Position numbers and translations under genes: made by a program | Part shown: piece after piece, positions 45,408-55,679 of the stretch | Position numbering within the stretch: position 1 is the stretch's first letter | How the letters are laid out: every line of letters starts with the position of its first letter | From: Lathyrus oleraceus | Taxonomy: Eukaryota; Streptophyta; Magnoliopsida; Fabales; Fabaceae | Length of the DNA: 64,000 nt | Assembly: GCF_024323335.1 (NCBI RefSeq) | Contig: NC_066583.1 | Span: forward strand, 271,122,916 to 271,186,915 | Direction of reading: 5' to 3' | The notes under the pieces: generated by a model | Told to the model about the DNA's origin: nothing | Databases searched by the model: none | Seen by the model: only the letters and a program-made list of their open reading frames with translations

Positions 45408-47406
45408 TGTAACACCCTTCTAAAATACCCCAATAATAATTAAAACAACAAATATAAATCAGAGTAGATATGCAATTTAAGGGTGTCACACTTGACACTT
45501 CACACCATTCACCATAATAATTTGTCATGCTCATTTATTAATCAAAATAAAACATTGCACAATTCGCAGCGGATAAAGATCTAATCAATCATGCAAACCG
45601 TGTAACACATCACATGTAAAGTTGTTCAACAACCACAAATGAAAACAAAGTAAACATCCCGTCCCGATGTTACATCTACCAGAGCATGACCCACTAAGGA
45701 ACTACACTAGACTCCAAGCACTAGCTTCTACTCAATCACTGCTCGTTACCTGAAACATAGTTGTAAGGGTGAGTTCCTCAATCGATATAATAAGCATTAT
45801 AAAATATCATGTAATGCTAAGTAAATTAACACATTTCATCACCCTAATTATATCACACATTCAGCAACGGCAACATCAACTCAAAATCATAATCATACTC
45901 AACCCAACACAAAACACACGTATAATATTGGAATACATCCATTCATATTATACGCCATACATACATTATGCAATGAGACTCCATGCATGCGGTACCGACT
46001 ATTCGTGAACATATAGTTCAACCTCACCGATCAAATCCAGATACGGCTACCAAGCTCACTAGTCCCACTCATTTGAGACCTAGTGACTCACATCACTAAT
46101 TCCTCACCATGGGAATTAGCTACCACCCCAAGGGCTATGCTATGCACGCTAAATCACCTAGCATGCAAACATCAACAACAATCCACAATAATTCACTCAC
46201 TAATTCCTCACCATGGGAATTAGCTACCACCATAAAGGCCATCTTATGCACACTAAATCACCTAGCATGCAACCATCAACAATCCACAATGGACATATGC
46301 TCACACTCTAAGCCATAAACAGTCCATTCACAATAGCATACATAATAGATATATTCACAACATTATGCATACTATCACACATCATCAGCATATTTATCAC
46401 ATAATCATATCATGTCATACCAAATAATAAATCACAGTATTAGCACACTCTACTAATACCTATACTGCTCAAAACAACGGGAAATGATCCCTACTATATC
46501 ATACACCAATATAGGCCAATCATCAAATATGTCCATAATATTTAAATATCAAATTTTCACTTTTCAAACAGTGTTAACCGGTTAACGCCCTGGGTTAACC
46601 GGTTAACGCAACACAGAACACGCTTCCTGGCAAATTTCAACAGTGTTAACCGGTTAACACCCTGGGTTAACCGGTTAACGCAAACAGAACAGCAAATTTT
46701 CATAAATCACAACAGTGTTAACCGGTTAACACCCTGGGTTAACCGGTTAACGCAAGACAGACAACAATATTTCACCATTCATAACAGTGTTAACCGGTTA
46801 ACACCCTGGGTTAACCGGTTAACGCAAGACAGAAAGTTGTTCCTGCGCTAACACGAAGCAGAATGCAGAGTTCTCCGCATTTTCCGCCGTCGGAGGACTT
46901 CCGGACCTCCGATTCCAATTCCGTAAAAAGCTACACTTTCGGAAAATCAAGACTCATCCAATTACAGATTCAATTACAACTTTTACATAACTTATTCATC
47001 TCAATTTTTCAGCATTCAACATCCCAATTAGGGTCAAATCAATGGCTTATCACTACCCATTACATGTTAACCCATAATACCCATTAAACGACGATAAACC
47101 CCCCTTACCTGAGTAAATCCGGCAAATCCTTTAGCTTCAAGCTCTTCCTTCTTCAACCTTTTTCTCCTGCTCTTCCTCTTTGCCCTTTTCTCACTTTCTG
47201 TCGCTTATCTGGTTTTCACGTGAAAAAACCCTTTTTACCAAAATGGAACTCTTTATATATATATATATATTCCAACTTTATTATTCCAATTTATATTATT
47301 CCAATAATAATAATAATTCCAATAATATTCCAATTATTTAATTAAATTAATAAATATATTATTAACTTAAATTAAATAATTATCTTATTTTTATCGGGGT
47401 GTTACA
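45408..47406 (-). repeat. Tekay 5' LTR (1,999 bp)
   Basis: Starts TGTAACACCC, ends GGTGTTACA. Compared with the left LTR it has about 13 substitutions, mostly transitions, and a TA-repeat 6 bp longer near 47250. Drives transcription of the element. Confidence 0.95.
46573..46823. repeat. 72-bp array x4 of paired GTTAACCGGTTAAC palindromes (right LTR)
   Basis: Palindromes at 46573, 46594, 46645, 46666, 46717, 46738, 46789 and 46810, the same positions relative to the LTR as on the left. All are unchanged although four LTR differences fall in spacers or just outside. Confidence 0.95.
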
Positions 47407-47411
47407 CCTAG
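47407..47411. repeat. Target-site duplication of the Tekay element, right copy
   Basis: CCTAG, identical to 38873-38877. Confidence 0.95.
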
Positions 47412-48013
47412 CGTAACAGAACTTGTCACTAGAGTAATCCTACACAAGTAATAAACACATGAAGTTTACAAAAGAGAGTACCTAGTATGATCCATGCTAA
47501 CTAATTATGCTTATCAAAACAAGATATAATCAAGCAATAAGAGCCTAAATGTCTCACAAATAGTGAGTTATTAGGATCGAACCAAGATTTTACACTAGGT
47601 TGATCTCAAACCAACTGAGCTTTTATATTGGGCTGAGCTCAATAACCGATGAAATTATTTTTCACTAGTTATCTTCAAGAACGCAGAAGGAAAGCTTTTC
47701 CTTAAGTGGATGAACTCACACACTAAGCGGAGACTTAACACTTATCCATAAACCTAGCTTTTAACGGGTTTAGCTCCAAACCTAGATAAACACTTCCTAA
47801 GGAATAAAGATTCACTCAAGAGGAAAATGAACTCTTTATGAATTTACAATATTACCCTTTCCAAAACAACGTCCTCACTTAAATACAAGAATCTTTCTCA
47901 AGGATTTATGGCTAAATTTGTGTGAGAGAAAGAAGAAATATGTTAGAGAGAATGAGAGAGATGAAGGTGATATATATCACGTTTATAGATGTGAAAAAAT
48001 AAAAGGAAGGCAT

Positions 48014-48023
48014 CTATTTATAG
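48014..48023 (-). promoter_or_regulatory. TATA box of the decayed LTR
   Basis: CTATAAATAG on the minus strand; the palindrome pairs at 48097-48247 lie 75-225 bp upstream of it in that direction. Confidence 0.45.
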
Positions 48024-48094
48024 GCCTAAGGGTGGTTCAAAAAAGAAAATGATTCACGGGCAAAATTAATTATCTAATTTATTATGTTTTTAAT

Positions 48095-48249
48095 CTAATC
48101 GATTAGATGACCTAAATAATCGATTATTTGATTCCATTTTGGAAATATTGGATATAGAGTCATTGCCCATAATTAATACACTATAAAAAACGATTATAAG
48201 CTCATTTTCCCCTTTTATAATCGATTAGGTATATGGTCTAATCGATTTG
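48095..48249. repeat. Two pairs of AATCGATT palindromes, 21 bp apart
   Basis: Cores start at 48097 and 48118, and at 48219 and 48240, so each pair has a 21-bp offset. Flanks read CTAATCGATTAG or ATAATCGATTAT. The two pairs are 122 bp apart. Confidence 0.9.
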
Positions 48250-48853
48250 ATAGTTCAAAAACATGTCCTAGTCATTCTAATAGTTTCCAACTCATTTGGC
48301 TAGGCTCGAAAGCAATGTTAAGTGATTTTCTTTGAGAAATAAAGGCTTCGAAAAGGGTTTTAGTGAGTGTGTGATTTATCCATATTACTTTACGAAAATG
48401 CCCTTGTATTTTTACAAAACACTAATCACTCGGACATAGTCAAGCGAGCTTTCAGACTCCTCTCTTTCACACTCTGAAGCTCCAAGTTTGTTTCCAAATA
48501 CACCAATCACATAAGCACTTAACTTGAATATTCTTGGAGAGGATTCTTAAGATATCTTCAAGTCGGATGCCATCGTCAGAGGATATTAAGAGGATCATTA
48601 AACCCTATCTTTTCGACGTTATTCAGAGGAAGAGTTTGATCAACTATATTGTGCATCTTTGACTACTTGAAACAATTTTAGGACTTTCTTGACTTTGTGT
48701 GTTGTTGTCATCAAGTCAAGTTATATCTTCATGATTTATCATCAAAGTGATAGTATATCTTCATGAGTTTTCATCATCAAAACCGTGATAGGTATACGCA
48801 TGTCTTTCATAGCTTTCCTTATTAAACATGCAAATGCATAGTCCTACACTCAA

Positions 48854-49080
48854 CTCGGTGTAAAAGCTCTGTTGGTTCGAGATTAGCTTATGTAAAATCT
48901 CATCTTGGTTCCTGATTTTAGCTCGGTGTAAAAGATCCGTTGGTTTCATTAGCTTGTGTAAAATCTCATCTCAGTTCGAGGTTAGCCCGTGTAAAACCCC
49001 GATTTAGTTTGGAGGGTAGTCAACTTAAAACTCCATCTCAGTTCAAAGAAGGGGTATTGTAAAACTCCATCTTAGTTTGA
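48854..49080. repeat. Degenerate GTGTAAAA...TTCGAGGTTAGC repeat, period about 65-68 bp
   Basis: CTCGGTGTAAAAG recurs at 48854 and 48922, with a decayed third copy at about 48986 and weaker traces to 49080. Each unit also has an internal GTGTAAAATCTCATCT half-repeat. It lies upstream of the TATA box at 49281. Confidence 0.75.
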
Positions 49081-49280
49081 GATACGCACATGGAAATATT
49101 TGTTTTATTTCAAGGATAACCAATTTAAACTTTGTTCGTTGTTTGGTTGGAAGTTAGACTTTAAACTTCATTTACTTGTATAAGGAGGTTCGCGGTCACA
49201 TCCTTCTAAAATCTCTCAAGATTAGTGAACACTCTCAAGAGGAATTCTTGGGGACAAGAGTAGGTCAATTTAGGCCAAAC

Positions 49281-49290
49281 CTATATAAAT
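49281..49290 (+). promoter_or_regulatory. TATA box of Tat-2
   Basis: CTATATAAAT followed by CTCAGGTGTC and a C/T-rich leader, in the position of an LTR core promoter upstream of gag. Confidence 0.55.
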
Positions 49291-49639
49291 CTCAGGTGTC
49301 TTTCTCTCCCCCCTTATCTCCTTTACATTTCATTAGTTTTTCCTGTTGGTTTACCATATATCTTTTATTTTGCTGCTTATTTAGTTGTTTGTTTTACAAA
49401 ATATTTTCAAACTCTGATTTTCCAAATGATTTTTGTTTTTTACCAACTTTTTCAAACCCACACAATCCACCTTCCCTATTGTGTATGGAATCACATGTTC
49501 AACACAAAAATCCATGAACCACTGACAACATGGGTGTCATACTCCTTCCCTCAGTCTCAAAGGAGGAAAGGACAACCATACTCCCCTCGAGACTTGCCGA
49601 ATAAGGAGAAGAGAAAGGTATGGAGGAAAGTCCCATGAA

Positions 49640-50646
49640 CAACCAATAAAGAAGAATCCTCTAGAGAAGCCCCCTGAAACTCTAGAGTTACAACAGAAAT
49701 AGAGCCCTGATGACCACGCCGAACATCTGGACGATCAACAAGAATACTACCATGTTAACAAAGGCGTAAAGTGCAAGCTCTTTGCACTGACCTTAGCTGA
49801 GTCAGATTAAGCCGTGTTTAATTCCCTTCCGAATGGAAGCATAGATTCCTTGTCCGTCCTATTTGAGGTTTTCACCACCCACGCCACTGCTAGAAAAATA
49901 TAACCAACCACCAGAGATGCTCTTAGCGTAGTTACTCAGGTAAAAACGGAAGTCATGTGGGTGTATATTGGACGACTCACTAAAGTGGTAATAATTGTTG
50001 GAAGCTTGGATGAGAGCCTAAGTTTCTAGATCTTTGAGAAAGGCCTTAGACGATATTGTACATTTTGGAAAAAATTAGGATGAAAGGAAGTACACAACCT
50101 AAAGGACTTGCTGAGTAGGGCACACCCCTATATTAACTATGAAGAAAAGTAGTTCGCCGATGGAGTTAACCGGAGTCCGAGGAACTCTGGATCTAGTCAA
50201 ACATGAAAAAAAAAGATTTAGGGCAGCCCAAGGAGGAACATGGTCGAAGGCCCCATTTAAAATTTGATTCCTACAGTCCTTTGAACACCTTGTGAGAGAG
50301 ATTTTGACAGAGTGCGCTAATATGGAATTCAAGGAGGCCAAAATAAGAAAATCCATATATGGTCAAAGAATACACTCAAACTGACAAGTCTAAATATTGT
50401 CATTTCCACAAGAGTCACAACCACAACACCAATGATTTCATCCAGGTGAAGAATATGATTGAGGGATTAATTAAGAAGGGGAGATGTCCGAGTACACCAA
50501 GTATTATTTCTCCAAAAAGAAATAATCCCCTTAGAGGTGCTATTGTATCGTTTCCTAATAAGAGGCTCCCCTCGGGCGAGCAACCCGTCCAAGAGTATGA
50601 TGAAGAGGTACTAAGATATCGCTTCCTAATAAGAAACCATAATTGA
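49640..50646 (+). pseudogene. Tat-2 gag, heavily degraded
   Basis: Near 49765-49870 the translation shows CKLFALTLAES then SLPNGSIDSLSVLFEVF, the retrotransposon gag core pattern. Many stops and shifts follow. At 50359-50646 an open piece has CHFHKSHNHNTNDFIQVKNMIEGLIKKG, a decayed form of the Tat-type knuckle region that Tat-1 has at 4995-5060. Confidence 0.7.
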
Positions 50647-50649
50647 TGG

Positions 50650-51192
50650 ATGTTAGAAAAGATAAAGGAAGTACTTAGATCGAGAGCCTGGAAATACCAA
50701 CTCTCGTATTCTCGGATAGTGGAAGGTAGCTCTTGCAACATAAAGTATTATGATATTTTCAAAAAAATGGGCTCGAAAAAGAAAAAATCACGACCAATGG
50801 AAGGATCTAATCTCCAGGCTTTCAAGAACACGATAATCCGCCCATGGGGGTACGAAGAGCTTATGGTAAACTTAGAGGAAGGAAGAGATACCATGAATAT
50901 TGACTCACAACTCTTGGATGTTCCCTATAGAAGTGTCTACAACTGCTTGCTAGAGAGGCCCTTCGCGGAAACTCTGGACACAATAACTTCCTTAGTTCAT
51001 CTTAAGTTGAAAAACTATAATCTGTATGATGGGTCGGTTACAGTCAAGATTAACTTGTACGGAGCAAAGAGGATTTATTGGGATTTACAACAAGATCATA
51101 AGGAAGGAGAAGTTAAGCCCATGAAAATAACTATGGCCTCATTAATTGGTCAGCTTAAGGATATGGTTGTTCAACCTCTGACCATGAAGTGA
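50650..51192 (+). pseudogene. Tat-2 aspartic protease region
   Basis: 180 codons: GSSCNIKYYDIFKKMG near residues 26-41 is the remains of the active-site loop; the preceding D-x position now reads VEG. Then RPWGYEELMVNLEEGRD and VYNCLLERPFAETLDTITSLVHLKLK, the flap and C-terminal part. A stop at 51190-51192 ends it, and no RT follows, so the element is truncated here. Confidence 0.72.
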
Positions 51193-52959
51193 CTGACCTG
51201 GAGAATAATGAGACCAGTTGTTGCCAATCCCGTGTAAAATAAGTGGTTGCAAGACCACATAGTTATGTTAATTTCGTATTCACTTAATTGTAAAGAAAAG
51301 GTATAATGTGCATGATGTATTACAACCATTGAAGTAAAGAAATAAATTTTCACTAAATTGTCTTTTCCTTTATGATCATAAAATGTAACAACGAGTCTGG
51401 GGTACTACTAGAGGGATCAAAGCCCCATCATAAAGATTTTGGGGTGTTGTCACAAATGTGGGCGGCGTATGACTAAAGCAACCAAAATCTCACGATGACA
51501 CTGCACCCCCTCTTGATAGCTAACCACACCAGATGTCGTGGTGGTCAACCAATATGTTGACCCCCAACCCGTTTACACCTCTATATCTAATGAACATGAA
51601 GGTTGAAGTTTTATCCTAAATCCCAGCATAACACTTATATTTTACGGGGCATTTGACAACATACCATTAAATTAAGAGATTTTTTTTCTCTTAATTTAAA
51701 TATGTATTCTCATTTGTATTATAAAAATCGACTTTAGATTCTTTTATTTAGATAGAATATTAAAAATATTCGTTGTTAGATTTTGAAGGCCATTTTTATA
51801 AATTTTAAAATATTGGGGTCCAAATATAAATTTTGAAAAAATATGAATCAATTTACAATTTTTAAAAATTAAAGGAATCAAATTATAAATTTTAAAAATT
51901 ATTAAGAATCAATTTACAAAATATGGGGACTAATTTGCAAAATTTGAAATAATAATAGTAACCCATTTAAATTTTAGGGAGTATGGGAAGAATTTTAAAT
52001 TTGTTAATTTTATGTGTTATTTTTAGATAGTTAAATTTAATTTAAAATAAATATTTCATAAATTTTCATCATTTTATTTTTTTAATTTTTATTCAAACAT
52101 AGATTTTGTCCAAATCATTTTTAGTTATTTAAATATATTACAATTCTCCATTTAAAATGTTTCATTCGAAACACAATGTTAAAGAATATGATTTCATGTT
52201 ACTTATCATATTCGGATGAGAAGAAACTTAACCCCTCAAATTTATTCTTTTCTTACTACATTCTATGGTCCATATAAAACAAATAAAAACAGATTTAACT
52301 TACAACCTTTATTTAAACAGTCAGGCTACCTTCAATGATGAGAATCAAATTCCCCTCTTATGCTCTCAATATATTCCAAACTTGACTTCATATGCTAGAA
52401 TGGATTAAAGGTGAAATTTAAAGTCAACATCAGCACATTTGACTAGGGTCGGCCCCAAAGGAATTCAAATTTTTTAAGGTATAGGCTTAAAAATGAGTAC
52501 ACGAATCTGGTTTTATACGGGTTTTGGGCGATCTGTCGCTAAACAAATTTTTTTAACTTATTTTTTATATAAAAATTAAAATTAAAATTTTATAATATTT
52601 ATTATAAATACAATAAAAAATTATTATTTTAAAGATAATACATTTTTAGAATTTTTTTTAAATAACTAAGTTCAATAATCATATTTTCCCATTATTAATC
52701 AAAATACTCATATTTCAAACAAAAAAATATCGCAGCAAAGAGGAGACGTCATTGGTAATGATGCATGCACTAAAAAAACACAGAGACGTCACCTCCCTTG
52801 GCGCATGCATTACCAATACAGTAATAGGACTGACGCATGCACTTTAGATCAAAGACTGGGAGCCATAACCCCTAACGCCTGTGTGTATTGTTCTTTTTTA
52901 AAATTAAATTAGCAACTAAATAATAATAAAATTATGAAATAAAAAAAATACTAATATTA
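51193..52959. other. AT-rich DNA with no gene
   Basis: No coding signal. 51780-51960 repeats AATCAATTTACAAATTTT-like phrases. 51480-51600 is a more GC-rich stretch of unknown origin. An inverted repeat sits at 52751-52817. Confidence 0.6.
52751..52817. repeat. Inverted repeat ATTGGTAATG(AT)GCATGC
   Basis: Left arm 52751-52768, right arm 52803-52817, 34-bp loop. GAGACGTCA occurs just before the left arm and again in the loop. It lies about 150 bp beyond the end of the mobile-domain-like remnant and could be part of a DNA-transposon end. Confidence 0.5.
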
Positions 52960-53532
52960 TTTAATTAAAATAGAATTACATGTAGGAAAATTTTATTGAC
53001 ATATCTTAACGACCTGCTTGATCATAATGGTCACTGATTCCACACCCTGGCGCATTGCTTTGCAGTTGAGGCCTCTGACGATTCCCCTGAGGTGTTTGGT
53101 GCATTCAAGGATTCACTTGAGGCGTTTAGTGCGTTGTCCTTCGGATATCAATGTTATCTATCAAATTTAGCATATCTTGCCAATTACATTGGGACGCGTT
53201 GTCGTAATCGAGTTTAGTGTCCATGTCGTCGTAGTTGGGTTGTGTTGATTGGGTTACAGATGGGCGGATTGGTTGGTTGAATTGGGACATTGATTGATTT
53301 TGGAAACAAAACAATGGTTATTGTGGTGTTTGATAGACATGTATTGGTTTGGTGCTTTGGCGATATGATGTTTGGGTGCTTCAGTGGTGTGATATCTGGG
53401 TGTATGTTGGTTGGATGCTATGGTAGGGTGTGGTGGTATCATATGCCTCATCGGTGCTATGGTAAGATGTGGTAACAACATATGTTTGTTGGTGGTATGA
53501 GTCATGTTCTTGGTTTCGTGTGGTGGTATCAT
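52960..53532 (-). pseudogene. Possible plant-mobile-domain (MAIN-like) C-terminal remnant
   Basis: On the minus strand, Q/H/T/Y-rich low-complexity coding (AYDTT, YHS and QPTYTQ-like phrases), then NYDDMDTKLDYDNASQCNWQ DMLN, and after stops a TPQGNRQRPQ...APGCGISDH end. This resembles the tail of plant mobile domain proteins, but only by general pattern. Two in-frame stops interrupt the end. It is joined at its N-terminal side to Ogre ORF1 at 53533. A simple-repeat artefact is the main alternative. Confidence 0.35.
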
Positions 53533-54815
53533 ATGCATCATTGTCTTTTGACTCCAGCTGCAACTCCTCATGCTTTCGGCTCAAAGCATGGAATCACTCT
53601 TTCAAATGTCCTTCTCTTGCTTCATCTTGGCGAGCGCGTCTTCCAACTCCTCTACATCGTGTTTAGGGAGAGTTAATGGCTTAGCCACAACCATAGACAT
53701 AAGTCTCTCACAAGCATACGACATCTTCAACTCCAAAGCTCTTTTCTTCACCCAAAGAGTGTAAGCTTCCAAAGCTATACAGTTGCACGGACCAAGCTCG
53801 GATCTTCCTTTCCTATGCACATTATGTCAAGCACGTATCATTCTTTGCTTCAAGTGTTGGGGATCTTTACCCTCTTGATAGAAAAGACCTTCTAACTGAG
53901 TGTTATTAGGTTTGTCTCTCAAAGGGAACCCAAGTTAACGACTAGTCAAAGCAGGGTTGTAGTTGATTCCTCCTTGTGTACCAATAAGGGGTACATTAGA
54001 GAATTCACCACAACTATCAATAATATCCAAGCTACCCAATGAAGAATCATACCAAACAATATCATCATTAGTGAGGGACATAAGTCTCTTAGACCACCGT
54101 AGACATTGTTTGTTCTCCATAAAAACAGGCGTCTGAGGCAAGTGCGAAATAAACCACTTGTACAGAAAAGGAACATAACACACAATAGTTCCACCACCTT
54201 TAGAATTCCTCAAATTCAAAGAGAAGTACACATCACCTAATAGAGTAGGCACAAGATTCCCAATCGGGAAGATTCTAATGGCGTTAACATCAACAAAACC
54301 GTCAATGTTAGGGAACAAAGTCAAACCATGGATGAGCAAGACAAAGATATCTTCAAAAACATCCACACTACCGGCTTGAGCAAAAGGCAGTAGCTTTCCC
54401 TATGAGAAACTCAGAAGTTAACCCAACTATTCCTCCTTTTTTCACCCAATGAGCCTCAATCTCAGACTTTTTCAAGTGAAGATCTTCAGCTATAATATGA
54501 GATTTGGGAATCTCCTCCAATCCACTAAAAGGCACCTTGTCAGAAACGGGCATCCCCAAGAGATGGGCATATTCCTCTAAAGTAGGCATAAGCTGATAAT
54601 CGGGAAAAGTGAAGCAACGGTAAAGAGGGTCATAAAACTGAACTAACACACTCAAGAGTCCTTCAACTACATTAGCAGATAACACAGACAAAAGCTTCTC
54701 ATGACGTTGCTTGAAGTCCAAGGGATCTAATACAAAAGATGACAACTTCCTTAGCTCTTTCAAATCCGGACATCTGAAATTGCACTTCTTAGTGTTCCTT
54801 CATCCACAATCCATG
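53533..54815 (-). pseudogene. Ogre-3 ORF1
   Basis: Starts at an ATG at 54813-54815 but has a stop four codons later. 54368-54763 (131 codons) carries VQFYDPLYRCFTFPDYQLMPTLEEYAHLLG. One extra T in a CCTTTTGC run near 54386 shifts the frame to 53935-54366, with LYKWFISHLPQT and GEFSNVPLIGTQGGINYNP. More stops and shifts lead to 53602-53820 (HRKGRSELG...WVKKRALELKMSYACE). The last part, up to LQLESKD, fuses to foreign sequence. Confidence 0.78.
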
Positions 54816-55652
54816 GTCTGAAAATATTTGCAAATAAAACCTCAGCTGCTTGAAGTTATTTTTCGTGTGATGCATGTTATGATGCACATGAATGCAATAA
54901 TCACAAATAAGGGATCACACACAAGGAAAAAAAAGGTCAAGGGATGAATCAAGTTATTGTTAAGATCAATCATCCATTTTGGTGGATTATGGTTTTCACC
55001 TCATCAACACCTAAGTTCCATTGATTGACAAGACTTGATTGGATCAACTAAGAATCAAGGGTTTGTTGTGAGTCACGAGCATGAAGTCAAGTTAAGAACC
55101 ATCCCAAAGGAGTGTACTAAGAATAAAAACCTATAGATCATGTACTAAAAAGTTCCCAGAGTCTTAATTCCATCTATCGGATACTATAGGTTAGGATGAC
55201 TGACTCATCAACCCATAGTATTCTCAAGAGAAACTCGTCTGAGTGTAGTATCGCGTATCAACTGTTATCATGTCTACACCTGAACAGTCTCCGCACTACG
55301 TCCTAAATAGGCCAAGTTAGGTTAAATGTTCTACGGTCCTCAGCTTCTCGGACCCCAAATCAGAGAAAGTAATGCCTAACCATAAATAACTTATGTGACA
55401 TTAGTAACTCCGAAAGGGTCTCCACTAAGTAGATGGATCTCAAGCCAACTTGTTAAGGACTACTTCACACAAGTCGAACATGACTATACCATCTTCCTAT
55501 CTTAATTGCACTCAAGTTCAGGTTATAACTTATCTCACCACTCAGAGATCACCAAGCACAACAAGAAGATTATATCACACCAACAAATATACAAATATCA
55601 AATACACAAATATATACACATAAAAAAGTAGGCTAAACCCACTGAGGATTAC
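54816..55652 (-). other. Ogre-3 5' leader
   Basis: Non-coding; alignable by eye with the Ogre-1 leader (25688-26585), for example around AATCAAGGGTTTGTTGT and the TCACGAGCATG block. Confidence 0.7.
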
Positions 55653-55670
55653 TCCCCAGCAGAGTCGCCA
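55653..55670 (-). other. Ogre-3 primer binding site (tRNA-Arg type)
   Basis: TGGCGACTCTGCTGGGGA on the minus strand, nine bases inside the LTR. Confidence 0.9.
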
Positions 55671-55679
55671 CTTAATATT

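Larger units (their letters stand above)
38878..47406 (-). mobile_element. Complete Tekay-lineage chromovirus (Ty3/gypsy), young
   Basis: 8,529 bp bounded by a 5-bp duplication (CCTAG). LTRs 38878-40870 and 45408-47406 frame a tRNA-iMet primer site, gag-protease, pol and a polypurine tract. By eye the LTRs differ at about 13 positions plus a 6-bp TA-repeat length change, near 0.65 percent. Using an assumed plant rate of 1.3e-8 per site per year gives roughly a quarter of a million years. One in-frame TAG is the only coding break seen, so it may be mobilised in trans. Confidence 0.95.
47412..48790 (-). mobile_element. Decayed LTR-like region, possibly Sirevirus type
   Basis: No gene. On the minus strand the right part has TTTTGATGATGAAAACTCATG and a further GATGATAAATC block like a Sirevirus U3 start, a TATA box at 48014-48023, and then a leader-like stretch. 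No primer site or firm LTR ends were found. It was the host of the Tekay insertion together with 38821-38877. Confidence 0.35.
48790..49500 (+). mobile_element. LTR-like region of a second Tat-type element (Tat-2)
   Basis: Contains the repeat above, a TATA box at 49281 and a pyrimidine-rich leader (49305-49340), followed by degenerate Tat gag. No clear TG...CA ends or primer site were seen, so limits are approximate. Confidence 0.4.
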
